From Archangium sp. (GTDB lineage: Bacteria > Myxococcota > Myxococcia > Myxococcales > Myxococcaceae), in contig JAUYRZ010000085.1 of assembly GCA_030695565.1 (NCBI GenBank), positions 156,389 to 220,388 on the forward strand: a stretch of 64,000 bases of DNA. Direction: 5' to 3'. Below the pieces are notes generated by a model that saw only the letters and a list, made by a program, of their open reading frames with translations, was not told the origin of the DNA and did not search any database. Positions 50,490 through 59,441 of this stretch are shown piece by piece; the stretch's first letter is position 1; every line of letters begins with the position of its first letter. The position numbers were made by a program, and so were the translations under genes.

Positions 50490-52346
50490 CTAGCGGCCCT
50501 TCTGTTCGGGTGACAGCAACTTCAACTTCCGCTCGAGATCCGTCTTCTGCGTGGGCCGCTCGGCATCGTCGGGGCTGGCCTGCAGCAGCTCGAGAGATCG
50601 GGCGAAACACTCCTGCGCGCGCGCCTTGCGGCCGAGCTTGAGTGACACTTCACCCAGGTGCTCGAAGAGCGTGGCGTCTTCGGGCCCGGCGCCCACCGCG
50701 CGCTCCAGCAGCTCAGCCCCGGCGTCGGCGTCACCCTTCTTGAAGAGCACCCAGCCCAAAGAGTCGAGGAACGCGGGGGTCTCGGGCTTGAGCTCGAGGG
50801 CCTTGCGCACCAGCCGCTCCGCCTCCTCCAGGTCGCCGCCGTTCTGCGCGATCGTGTAGCCCATGAAGTTGAGCGCGGTGGAGTTCTTCGGGTCGCCCTC
50901 GAGGATGAGGCGAATCTTCTCGATCGCCCGCGTCCACTCGCCCTTCTTCTCGTGCACCGAAGCGAGCGCGAAGAGCAGCGCTTCATCTCTCGGGGCCCGC
51001 GCCAGCGCGCCGGTGAGCAGTGACACCGCGTCTTGCAGCCGGTTCTGCCGGCCGTAGAAACCCGCCAGCGCCTCGAGCAGCTCGGTGGTGGCGCCTTTGG
51101 CCATCGCCTTGACCAGGGTGGCCTCGGCGTCTTTCAGCTGGCCCGACCGCTCGAAGAGACGGGAGAGCGCGGGATCGACGCCCGACAGCTCGGGCTTCTC
51201 TTCCCGGAGCTTGTGCACCAGGTCGAGCGCCGCCTTGTGCTGGCCGAGCTGCGAGAGGCACAACCCGCGATGCAGCCGGGCCTCGAAGCTCACGTCGCCC
51301 AACCCTTTGGGCACCGCGTCGAAGGCCTCGGCCGCCTTCTGGAAATCGCGCACCCGCTCGTGCACCAGGCCCGCATAGAAATGAAGGCGAGGTTCCAGGC
51401 CCGAAGAACGCGCTTGATCGAGCACGTCGGCCGCCAGTTGGAGCTGATGCGCGGCGAGGTAGCTGAACGACACCTTCACGGCGACTTCGGGATCGCGGCC
51501 CTGCGCGAGCAGCTGGTCGAAGTAGGCGCGCGCGTCGGGCACCTTCTTGAGCCGCAGCGCCAGCCGCCCCGCGTTGAGCAACACGTCGCGGTTTTCGGGA
51601 TCGTGCTGCATCGCCTGCTCCCAGGCGTCGAGCGCCTTGGGCAGCTTGCCGGCCGACTCCGCGATGCGCGCCAGGGTGCCCCAGCTCTCGATGTCGGCGG
51701 GATCACGTTCGACCGCGCGCACCAGCAGCTTCTCGGCCTTCGCGCTGTCGCCCCGCTCCGCCAGCGCCAGGCCCAGCCGCCGATAGCCCACGGGATCTCC
51801 GGGCACCGCGCCGCCGAGATCTTCCACCACCTTCACCGCGTCATCCACCCGGCCCTGATCGAGCCAGAGCTGCGTGAGCACGAGGTACGCGTCAGCGTCG
51901 TTGGGGCGCAGCTTGATGGCCCGCATCAGGTGCGTGCGCGCGCGGGTGGTCTTCTGGCCTTCGTAGAGCACCCGCCCCATCAGCAATTGAGCCGGCGGGT
52001 AGTCGGGGAACCGTTCGATCACCCGCTTGAGCTGGAGCTCGGCGCGATCGAGCTCCGAGCTGCGCGCGTACTGCTCGGCGAGCTCGGTCATCAGGTATGC
52101 ATTCGAGTCATCGGAGGCCAGCGCCAGCCGAAGCTCATCGAGCGCCACCTTGTGATCGCCATCGTGGTGCGCCAACCGCGCGCGCATGAAGTGGGCGTAA
52201 GAAGCCGCGGAAGGAAACGGGGTGCCTTCATCGGTCGGCACGCCCATCGCCTCGCGCATGGCGGCCACGTCGACGGTCGGGCGTTTGGGCTCCGCGCCGA
52301 ACGCAATGGTTGCGAGGGACACCAGGATCGACGCGAGGCAGCGCAT
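50490..52346 (-). CDS. Secreted TPR-repeat protein
   Basis: Protein of 618 residues with a signal peptide (MRCLASILVSLATIAFGA) and about 13 tetratricopeptide repeats, for example AEQYARSSELDRAELQLKRV and VLFKKGDADAGAELLERAV. Periplasmic scaffold of the BepA/LpoA-like kind is one possibility, but no enzyme domain is present. The ATG overlaps the stop of the hybrid kinase by one base (TGATG). Confidence 0.87.
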   Translation of the reverse strand: MRCLASILVSLATIAFGAEPKRPTVDVAAMREAMGVPTDEGTPFPSAASYAHFMRARLAHHDGDHKVALDELRLALASDDSNAYLMTELAEQYARSSELDRAELQLKRVIERFPDYPPAQLLMGRVLYEGQKTTRARTHLMRAIKLRPNDADAYLVLTQLWLDQGRVDDAVKVVEDLGGAVPGDPVGYRRLGLALAERGDSAKAEKLLVRAVERDPADIESWGTLARIAESAGKLPKALDAWEQAMQHDPENRDVLLNAGRLALRLKKVPDARAYFDQLLAQGRDPEVAVKVSFSYLAAHQLQLAADVLDQARSSGLEPRLHFYAGLVHERVRDFQKAAEAFDAVPKGLGDVSFEARLHRGLCLSQLGQHKAALDLVHKLREEKPELSGVDPALSRLFERSGQLKDAEATLVKAMAKGATTELLEALAGFYGRQNRLQDAVSLLTGALARAPRDEALLFALASVHEKKGEWTRAIEKIRLILEGDPKNSTALNFMGYTIAQNGGDLEEAERLVRKALELKPETPAFLDSLGWVLFKKGDADAGAELLERAVGAGPEDATLFEHLGEVSLKLGRKARAQECFARSLELLQASPDDAERPTQKTDLERKLKLLSPEQKGR

Positions 52347-54670
52347 CAGGCCAGCAGCCTTTCCAGCAGCAGCTCGGCGCCGCCTTCGATGTCTTTCACG
52401 TCACCCATGCGCGACCGGTAAGGAATGCGCTCATCGGCGAGCAAGCCGACCAATCTGCCGACCAGGGCCTGGGCCGCGTCGGGTGCGGTCTCCGGCATCA
52501 CCACCACGAACACCCCGTTTCCGAGGTGACCGACGCCGTCGGGCGACTTGAGCTCTTTGCGGATCACCGCGGCGCAGCGGCCCACGCTCTCGGGTGAAGG
52601 CTGGAGCGGCTTGAGCACGGCCAGCGCGATCGGCCGCCCGTAGCGCGCGCTGCGGCTGATCTCCTGCTCCAGCAGGTTGGCCACGCCGATGTGATCGTAG
52701 AGGCCGGTCTCGGCGTCGTTGCCCGGGCCCACCGCGAGGTTCGGCCTGCCCCGGCTGCGTTGCACCGCGGCCTGCACCCGCGCCAACAACACACTGGGGG
52801 GCAGCGGCTTGGCCACGAAGTCGGCAGCCCCCAGCTCGGCCGGGCGAATGCGTTCAGGCAGCTCGGGCCGGGCGGAGAGCAGGATCACCGGAATGTTCTC
52901 GGTCTCCGGGCGCGATTGCAGCTCGCGCAGCGCGTCGAGACCATCCCGGTTGGGCATGAAGACATCCATGATGATCACATCGGGCTGCAGAGATCGGGCC
53001 CGCTCCACCGCTTCATTGCCGTCGCGGGCCAACTCGACGCGGTAGTGACCCGAGAGCCCCATCGTGGCGATGCGGCTGAAGATCGGATCGTCGTCGACCA
53101 GCAGCACCAGCGGCTCGCTCTTTCGCGTGGGCAGCGCCTTGTGCTGGCCCTGAGGCATGGGGAGCGTGAACGCGAAGATCGCCCCACCATCGGTGGGCGC
53201 TTCTGCCCAGATCTCGCCGCCATGACGCTCGACGAAGTCACGGCAGATCGACAGGCCCAGGCCGTTCGAACGATCGAAGGCCATCAACACCTCGTTCGGA
53301 TCTTCGATGCGCCCGTCATCGCGCACTTCGATCAACGCCACGTCACCGTCGGGCCGCTTGCGAAGGCGGGCGCGCACCACCACTTCTCGCGCGCCCCGGG
53401 AATGCGTGAGCGCGTTGGTGATCAGGTTCTGCAGCACCTGCTTGATCTTCTGATCGTCTGCGAAGACGTCGAGGCTCAGCGGCGTCTCCGAGCGCAGGGC
53501 CAGGCCCTTTTCTTTCGCGAGGATCTGGAGCTCCCGCGCGGCGTCCTGGCAGGCCTCGCTGACGTCGAAGACCCGGGAGAAGAGCGCGATGCGGCCATCG
53601 GCGCCGCGCGCCTGGTCGAGCAGGCTCTCGACCAGCGAGAGCACCTTCTTGCCGGCGCGGTTGATGGCCTCGGTGCTCGCGCGCTGGGTGACCGTGAGCA
53701 TCGAATCGGTGATGAGCAGGTGCGCGTAGCCGAGCAGCACGTTGAGCGGCGCGCGCAGGTCGTGGCTGAGCACCGCCATGATCTCGTTCTTCTTGCGATC
53801 GAGCGTGCGCAGCCGGTTGTTGGCCTCGACCAGCTCCTTGTAGCGCTCGACGTACGCGTCTTCGAGGGCCTCCTGGCTGCGCGCGGCGGTGGCGTGCACC
53901 TGCTGCCGCTCGATGGCGTTGGCCAGGGCCACCCCGACCGCCTGCAGAAAATCGAGCTCTTCTTGCGTGAGGCCCTGCTTGCGGCGCACCACCAGGGCTG
54001 CGAGCTCACGCACCTCGGCGCTCAGGGGCACCACCCAACCACCATCGGTCTCCACCGGCTGGCGCGTCTCGAGCGCCCGGCGGAACGTGGGAGCGACCGC
54101 GAGATCGATGGGCGTGCGCTCGTCTTCGTCGATCAACGCGGCGCGCGACGTCACCCCGCGCTGCACCTGCAGCACGGCCACCCGCTCACAGCCCAGGCCC
54201 TCGCTCATGCGGCCCGAGACCATGCGCAACAACGCTTCGATCGACGCGCCGGAGACCGAGAGCCGGGTCAGCTCGAGCATCAGCTCCAGGCGTTTGCGAA
54301 CCAGGTCGTCGTGTTCGACGAACCGGCGGGCCTTCAGGCTGGCGGCCAGCTGACGCTCGAGGGCTTCGAACGACTCGGCCACCCCGTCGACATCGAGGCG
54401 CTGCAACGACGCCCGCCAGCCTTCGGTGCCGTCGATCAACACGGGAATGCGCCGGAGCTCGGGGCGCTTGCGCAGCTCTGCCAACAAGGTGGGGGCGACC
54501 CGCGCCGTCGAAGCCAGCACCACGGCGTCGGGGCGCGGTTGGGCCTCCCGACGCTCGAGCGCACCGGAGCCGATCGCGGTCTCACAGTCGTACCCGCGTG
54601 CTTCCAACCGGGACACGATGGAGTCCGCTCTGCTCCCTACGATGAGGACTCGGCCAGCGGCGTTCGCCAC
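52346..54670 (-). CDS. Hybrid histidine kinase: pseudo-receiver-GAF-HisKA-HATPase-REC-degenerate GGDEF
   Basis: Soluble hybrid kinase of 774 residues. An N-terminal receiver-like part (about 1-110) has lost most of the acidic residues. Then come a GAF domain (about 145-280), HisKA (about 305-375; VLSHDLRAPLNVLLGY), HATPase (about 400-510; GLGLSICRDFV), receiver (about 525-640; IIMDVFMPNRDG) and a GGDEF-like end (about 650-774). The signature reads GNGVF, so cyclase activity is excluded. The HATPase lacks a clear G1 box (the segment reads VRDDGRIEDP), so kinase strength is uncertain. GTG at 54670. Domain order recalls SgmT of M. xanthus. Confidence 0.88.
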   Translation of the reverse strand: MANAAGRVLIVGSRADSIVSRLEARGYDCETAIGSGALERREAQPRPDAVVLASTARVAPTLLAELRKRPELRRIPVLIDGTEGWRASLQRLDVDGVAESFEALERQLAASLKARRFVEHDDLVRKRLELMLELTRLSVSGASIEALLRMVSGRMSEGLGCERVAVLQVQRGVTSRAALIDEDERTPIDLAVAPTFRRALETRQPVETDGGWVVPLSAEVRELAALVVRRKQGLTQEELDFLQAVGVALANAIERQQVHATAARSQEALEDAYVERYKELVEANNRLRTLDRKKNEIMAVLSHDLRAPLNVLLGYAHLLITDSMLTVTQRASTEAINRAGKKVLSLVESLLDQARGADGRIALFSRVFDVSEACQDAARELQILAKEKGLALRSETPLSLDVFADDQKIKQVLQNLITNALTHSRGAREVVVRARLRKRPDGDVALIEVRDDGRIEDPNEVLMAFDRSNGLGLSICRDFVERHGGEIWAEAPTDGGAIFAFTLPMPQGQHKALPTRKSEPLVLLVDDDPIFSRIATMGLSGHYRVELARDGNEAVERARSLQPDVIIMDVFMPNRDGLDALRELQSRPETENIPVILLSARPELPERIRPAELGAADFVAKPLPPSVLLARVQAAVQRSRGRPNLAVGPGNDAETGLYDHIGVANLLEQEISRSARYGRPIALAVLKPLQPSPESVGRCAAVIRKELKSPDGVGHLGNGVFVVVMPETAPDAAQALVGRLVGLLADERIPYRSRMGDVKDIEGGAELLLERLLA

Positions 54671-54829
54671 TCTCGTACTCTAAGGCACCGCCCTCGCGTT
54701 CGCACAGCGCGCCGCAGGATGTAGGGAGAATGCCGACGCGGCGGTCTCGTTTCCGCTGCCTCGTGAAAAAGGCGTTGCCCTGAAACATGTCGGGTACAGT
54801 GCGCACGGCCGCAAGCCCACATGGTCCCC

Positions 54830-56974
54830 ATGATCCGCACTCTGATCGCCGTCGCCGTACTGGCCGTTGCCCCCGCCTTCGCGCAAACCGGCGATGAGTG
54901 GAGCACCTTCCCACCCGCGCAGCCTGCGCCGACCCCGGTCAAGCCGGCCGATCCGCCCCCGGCGAAGGTCGAGCCCCGTACGGCGCCCCCGCCGACTCGG
55001 GCGGCCCCTCCGCCTTCGGCGGCCCCGCGATCCTTCACCGTCGATGCAGGCGTGGCCGATGCCGGCGTGGACGTCAGTGACGCCGACACGCGCATCATTT
55101 CGCAGAAAGAACGGTTCCTCGCGGGCACCGAACCGCACAGCCCCTCGACCTGGGGCAACGCGTGGAATGCGCCTGAGAACGGCCGCGTCACCGCCGGCCA
55201 GGTGGGCATCGGCACCGTGTTCGTTCCGAGCGCCCGGCTGGGGCCCAGGGGCGTGGTGCGTGTCTCGTTGCTCGGCGAGTACTTGAACCAGCTCGATTTC
55301 CCCGTGCGCTCGGCCCAGAACATCCGCTCGGCGGTGACCTTCGCGGCCAGCTTCCAGCCCTTCGAGTGGGGCGAGATCTTCGTCTCCTACGGCGCGGCGG
55401 CGAACACCAACAACCGCACCTCGCCCAACCTCATTCAGGCCCTGGGCGATCTGTCGCTGGGCATCAAGGTGGCCCACCACTTCGGCAAGGGTTTCCACGC
55501 GGGCGCCGATCTGCGCCTGCTCACCTTCTCCGGCGTGGGCAACCAGGGCGTCGACCGGTTCGCCGTCGGCTTCAAGCCGATGCTGCTGGCCACCTACGAC
55601 TTCCGCGAACTGTCCCGCTCGGCGCCCTTCATTCTCACCGCGGGCCTGGGCTTCACGCTCGACAGCACCTCGGGGCTGGTGATCAACCAGCGCCTCAACG
55701 CGTCGGAGGAGTTCGCGCTCAACGTGAACCGCTACCACCGCTTCAACTTCAACCTGGCGCTCGAGCTGCCCTTCCCCGTGGTGACGCCGTTCTTCGAGTA
55801 CACGCTCGCCGCGCCCCTGGGCGTGCCGAACAACGAGCTCACCGGCCCCGACGGCTTGTTCATCAATGCGTCGGCCGCGATGGCGCAGGTCTTCGGCCTG
55901 GGCCTCAAGATCACCGCCGTCAAAGACCTCACCTTCGTGACCGGCTTCAACTTCGGCCTCGCCCGCTCGGTGGGCCTGGGCGTGCCGGCCACCCCGCCGT
56001 GGAACTTCTACCTGGGCGCGCAGTTCGCCATCGATCCCTTCCAGCGCGGTGAGACGAAGTTCGTCGAGACCATTCGCGAGAAGAAGCTCGAGGTCGCCAA
56101 GGCCGCCTCTCCGGTGCGCCTCGAAGGCGTGGTGACCGATGCCGAGACGAAGCAGCCGCTCTCTGGGGTGATCATCGCGGTCGGTGGCGTGAAGCCCTCG
56201 GCCACCAACGAGGTGGGCCAGTACGAGTCGTTGCCCATCACCGCCAGGAGCGTGAAGCTCTCGGTCGCGCGCGATGGGTACAAGGCGGTGGAGCGCGAGA
56301 TCGCGGTCGAGGCGAACAAGCCCACCCGCGTCGACCTGGCGCTCGAGCCCGACGTGAAGAAGGCGAAGTTCGAGGTCAGCGCGACGGCCAACAAGAAGCC
56401 GATAAAGGCCGACATCGTCTTCACCGGTGCAGGCGAGGCGAAGCTGCAGACGCCCGACGGCAACGCGCCGGTCGAGGTCGAGCTGCCCGCGGGCACCTAC
56501 ACCATCACCGCCTCTGCCGCCGGCCACCTGGCGCAGACCCGCGACGTGCAGGTGCAGGCGGGCGGCAAGCTGGTGGTCACCTTCGATCTGGTGCCTTCCC
56601 CCAAGAAGATCCTGGTGATCTTCAAGGGCGACAAGATCGAGATCCTCCAGCAGGTGCGGTTTGCCACCGGCAAGTCGACCATCCTCCCGGAGTCCTTCAA
56701 CCTGCTCCAGCAGGTGGTCGACGCGATCATCAAGAACAACGTCAAGCGCGTGAAGGTCGAGGGCCACACCGACAACCGCGGTGGCAAGGCCGCCAATGAG
56801 ACGCTCTCCGAAGACCGCGCGCGCAGCGTGATGGAGTACCTCGTCGCACAGGGCATCGACAAAGTGCGCCTCGAGTCAGTGGGCTATGGTGACTCGAAAC
56901 CGGTTGCACCGAACCTGACTGCGCGGGGCCGCGAACTCAATCGCCGCGTGGAATTCATCGTCCTGGAGAAGTGA
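54830..56974 (+). CDS. OmpA-family outer-membrane protein
   Basis: Secreted protein of about 714 residues. The signal peptide MIRTLIAVAVLAVAPAFA is followed by a Pro-rich segment (about 25-65), then an outer-membrane-barrel-like region (about 90-400), a carboxypeptidase-regulatory-like fold (about 430-520), a second such fold (about 520-590) and an OmpA peptidoglycan-binding domain (about 605-714; VEGHTDNRGG...ELNRRVEF). The ATG at 54821 three codons up is possible. Its stop overlaps the start of the next lipoprotein gene. The role is likely cell-wall anchoring or a surface pore. Confidence 0.85.
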   Translation: MIRTLIAVAVLAVAPAFAQTGDEWSTFPPAQPAPTPVKPADPPPAKVEPRTAPPPTRAAPPPSAAPRSFTVDAGVADAGVDVSDADTRIISQKERFLAGTEPHSPSTWGNAWNAPENGRVTAGQVGIGTVFVPSARLGPRGVVRVSLLGEYLNQLDFPVRSAQNIRSAVTFAASFQPFEWGEIFVSYGAAANTNNRTSPNLIQALGDLSLGIKVAHHFGKGFHAGADLRLLTFSGVGNQGVDRFAVGFKPMLLATYDFRELSRSAPFILTAGLGFTLDSTSGLVINQRLNASEEFALNVNRYHRFNFNLALELPFPVVTPFFEYTLAAPLGVPNNELTGPDGLFINASAAMAQVFGLGLKITAVKDLTFVTGFNFGLARSVGLGVPATPPWNFYLGAQFAIDPFQRGETKFVETIREKKLEVAKAASPVRLEGVVTDAETKQPLSGVIIAVGGVKPSATNEVGQYESLPITARSVKLSVARDGYKAVEREIAVEANKPTRVDLALEPDVKKAKFEVSATANKKPIKADIVFTGAGEAKLQTPDGNAPVEVELPAGTYTITASAAGHLAQTRDVQVQAGGKLVVTFDLVPSPKKILVIFKGDKIEILQQVRFATGKSTILPESFNLLQQVVDAIIKNNVKRVKVEGHTDNRGGKAANETLSEDRARSVMEYLVAQGIDKVRLESVGYGDSKPVAPNLTARGRELNRRVEFIVLEK

Positions 56975-58590
56975 TGAACCGCTCCGCTGGTGTACTCCTC
57001 GCGGTGCTGGCGACGGCCTGCCCCGATCCCATGGTCGTGCCCCCTCCTCCGAACCCGCCACAGGTGTTCCTCACGGTCACCGAGTCGAACGTGATCGGCG
57101 ACGCGGTGAGGGGCAAGGTCAACGTCAGCGGATGCAAGAAGGTCGCGCAGGTGCAGTTGCTCCAGGGCGATTCGTTCCTGGCCGACGTGAACTACACCGG
57201 GGGCGCCACCGATTTTTCGTTGCCCCCCGGCACGTTCTCGGCGCTCTACTCGCGGCTGGGCATCGCGGCGTCTCTGACCCTGAAGGCCAAGGTGCTGTGT
57301 GACGACGCGCGCACCAACACCTCGCAGCCGGTGGGGGTGAAGTTCTTCCCCATCGAGCGGCGATTCACCGCGATGAACGGTGGGCAGTTGGTGACCGACA
57401 ACTTCATCGCCGAAGGCGGCATCGGCGGCACGCCCAACACGTTCCTGGGCTGCGGGCTCACCAACACCGGCACGGCCCTCATTCGCGTGAACACGGCCGG
57501 CGACGCGGTGGCGTTCAACGACCAGTTGCCCTTCGACTGCAGCCTGGCCACGCAGATCAGCGATCGCAGCACGGTCACCGGAACGCGCTGGGTGCTCGAG
57601 CCGGATCAAGGCGTGTTCGCGATCAACAGCGCGTTGCAGATTCAGCGCATCTTCCGCAGCCCCAAGACCAAGCGCATGGGCGTGGGCCCCAAGGGCTCGG
57701 CGGTCATCTGGGTCGACGAAGGTGGAACGCGCAATCGAATCATCAAGATGGATCCCGTGGCGGTTTCGACCAACGAATGGGAGCGGGAGTTCATCGGCAT
57801 CATGAACTCGACGCCGGTGATCGACGACGGCGCGGGCGGTGCGGTCTGGGTGACCCGCTGGGTGTTCGACATCGGCACCAAGATCGCCGACATCGTTCCG
57901 TACAAGTACAACCTCAACACCGGCCAGATTCTCAACGGCATCGTGAACGGTCTGCCCGCGGTGCTCTACCGCCAGCAGTACCCGGTCAACTCGGCCAGCC
58001 AGCCGATCATGCCCGAGGGTGTGTTCAGCGCCGACGGTGCGTTCTTCACCTTGCCGGTCATCTCGCTCGACGCGCAGACCACCACGGTCGTCTCGTGCTC
58101 GACCACCACGGGTGGCTGCGAGACCGACGCCACTGCGCGCCGGTGGACCAGCACCCAGTTCCCCGGGATTTTGCGGGCGATCGTTCCGTTCTCGCAGGGC
58201 AACATCTACGCGATCATCGGGCCCTTCTCGGTCTACTTCCTGAGCAGCCAGCTGGGCACCGTGCAGAACCTGGGTGACCGGCCGCTGCAGCCCACGGGCA
58301 GCCTGGTGGTGGTGGGGGTGCAGCCGGGTCTGGGCACTGACTTCTACGTGCTGACCGGCCCTGACCTCGGGGCCAATCCGTCCTTCGCGCAGGAGATCAT
58401 CGCCACCGAAGCGCCTGGCAGCGGAGAGCTGTGGCGCATGGAGTTTGGCAGCGGCGAGGCCTCGAGCGCCGCGATGTACATGGGCATCGACGACGCGCAG
58501 CAGGTCTGGATTCGGGCGGGCACCGATCTCATCAAGCCGCTGAGCAACTTCGACTACCGCATGGCGCGGGGCCCGACGGTTCTGCCTTAG
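56974..58590 (+). CDS. Large lipoprotein partner of the OmpA-family gene
   Basis: Lipoprotein of 538 residues. The signal peptide MNRSAGVLLAVLATAC ends in a lipobox (LATAC). A Pro-rich stretch follows and then a beta-rich body, perhaps a beta-propeller, without recognised motifs. The ATG at 56974 shares a base with the OmpA stop (TGATG); GGAG lies 6 bases before. Tight coupling suggests that the two proteins work as a pair. Confidence 0.78.
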   Translation: MNRSAGVLLAVLATACPDPMVVPPPPNPPQVFLTVTESNVIGDAVRGKVNVSGCKKVAQVQLLQGDSFLADVNYTGGATDFSLPPGTFSALYSRLGIAASLTLKAKVLCDDARTNTSQPVGVKFFPIERRFTAMNGGQLVTDNFIAEGGIGGTPNTFLGCGLTNTGTALIRVNTAGDAVAFNDQLPFDCSLATQISDRSTVTGTRWVLEPDQGVFAINSALQIQRIFRSPKTKRMGVGPKGSAVIWVDEGGTRNRIIKMDPVAVSTNEWEREFIGIMNSTPVIDDGAGGAVWVTRWVFDIGTKIADIVPYKYNLNTGQILNGIVNGLPAVLYRQQYPVNSASQPIMPEGVFSADGAFFTLPVISLDAQTTTVVSCSTTTGGCETDATARRWTSTQFPGILRAIVPFSQGNIYAIIGPFSVYFLSSQLGTVQNLGDRPLQPTGSLVVVGVQPGLGTDFYVLTGPDLGANPSFAQEIIATEAPGSGELWRMEFGSGEASSAAMYMGIDDAQQVWIRAGTDLIKPLSNFDYRMARGPTVLP

Positions 58591-58626
58591 CCTCCCTCGC
58601 CCTGCGAAGCGGGGAGAGGTCGGGGT
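58591..58626. repeat. Hairpin repeat, TGCGAAGCG subtype
   Basis: Begins directly after the lipoprotein stop: arms CCCTCGCC and GGGGAGAGG around CTGCGAAGC, continuing to TCGGGG. Same subtype as at 25291-25320. The convergent tlyA gene ends 80 bases away. The rest of the gap (58627-58706) holds nothing I recognise. Confidence 0.65.
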
Positions 58627-58706
58627 AAACTGAGCAACCCCTGAGCGGCGCGCCGCGTCTCTGGTTCATCAACCTGAATTGAAGAACTCGGCGTCGCGAG
58701 ATGGCC

Positions 58707-59441
58707 TCAGCCCTTTCGCGCCACCAGCAGCGCTTCGACATTCCCAGCGGGCCCGGCAACCGCCGAGTCCACCACCCCGAGTTCGACCATGCCGTGCGTT
58801 GCGACGAACGCTCGAATGCGATCGATCGCCCCTTTTCGGGCCGCCGCATCGCGCACCACCCCGCCCTTGTCCACGTCGGCCTGAGCGACCTCGAACTGCG
58901 GCTTCACCAACGCGATCAACATGCCCCCTGAGGTGAGCCGCCGAAGCACGGGGGGCAACACCGCCTCGAGCGAGATGAAGCTCACGTCGATCACCACCAC
59001 CTGCACGGGCTCCGGCAGTTCAGCGTCGGTGAGGTTGCGAGCGTTCACCCGCTCCTTGCTGAGCACCCGGGGGTCGCGGCGCAGCTTCTCGTGGAGCTGC
59101 CCCCAGCCCACGTCGATCGCGTAGACCTTGATCGCGCCTTCCTGGAGCAGGCAGTCGGTAAACCCACCCGTGCTGGCGCCGATGTCCGCGCAAGTCGCGC
59201 CGCGCACGTCGAGCTTGAAGGCGTCGATGGCGCCCTTGAGCTTGAGCCCGCCGCGCGAAACGTAGGGAATCACCTCGCCCTTGAGACGCAGCTCGGCATC
59301 GAGCGCGATCTTCGTGCCGGGCTTGTCGACACGTTGATCGTTCACCACCACCTGGCCCGCGAGGATCAACGCCTGGGCGCGGGTGATCGACTCGGCGAGC
59401 CCGCGGGCCTGCACGAGCACGTCGAGGCGCTCCTTCTTCAC
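58707..59441 (-). CDS. tlyA: TlyA-family rRNA 2'-O-methyltransferase
   Basis: Methyltransferase of 244 residues that in mycobacteria methylates 16S and 23S rRNA. An S4 RNA-binding domain (about 1-62) is followed by an FtsJ-like fold (about 63-240): SAM motif CADIGASTGGFTDCLL, the catalytic Lys/Asp/Lys/Glu set in VSRGGLKL, VVIDVSFI, LVKPQFE and near the end GNVEALL. GTG start overlaps the dxs stop as GTGA. Last gene of the isoprenoid operon, as in many bacteria. Confidence 0.95.
   Translation of the reverse strand: MKKERLDVLVQARGLAESITRAQALILAGQVVVNDQRVDKPGTKIALDAELRLKGEVIPYVSRGGLKLKGAIDAFKLDVRGATCADIGASTGGFTDCLLQEGAIKVYAIDVGWGQLHEKLRRDPRVLSKERVNARNLTDAELPEPVQVVVIDVSFISLEAVLPPVLRRLTSGGMLIALVKPQFEVAQADVDKGGVVRDAAARKGAIDRIRAFVATHGMVELGVVDSAVAGPAGNVEALLVARKG

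Noticed and set aside
54671..54820. Small RNA or promoter in the 150-base divergent gap before the OmpA-family gene
   Set aside because: TTGCCC (54775) and TACAGT (54795) are only 14 bases apart and no stable hairpin with a T-run is present; nothing could be supported.
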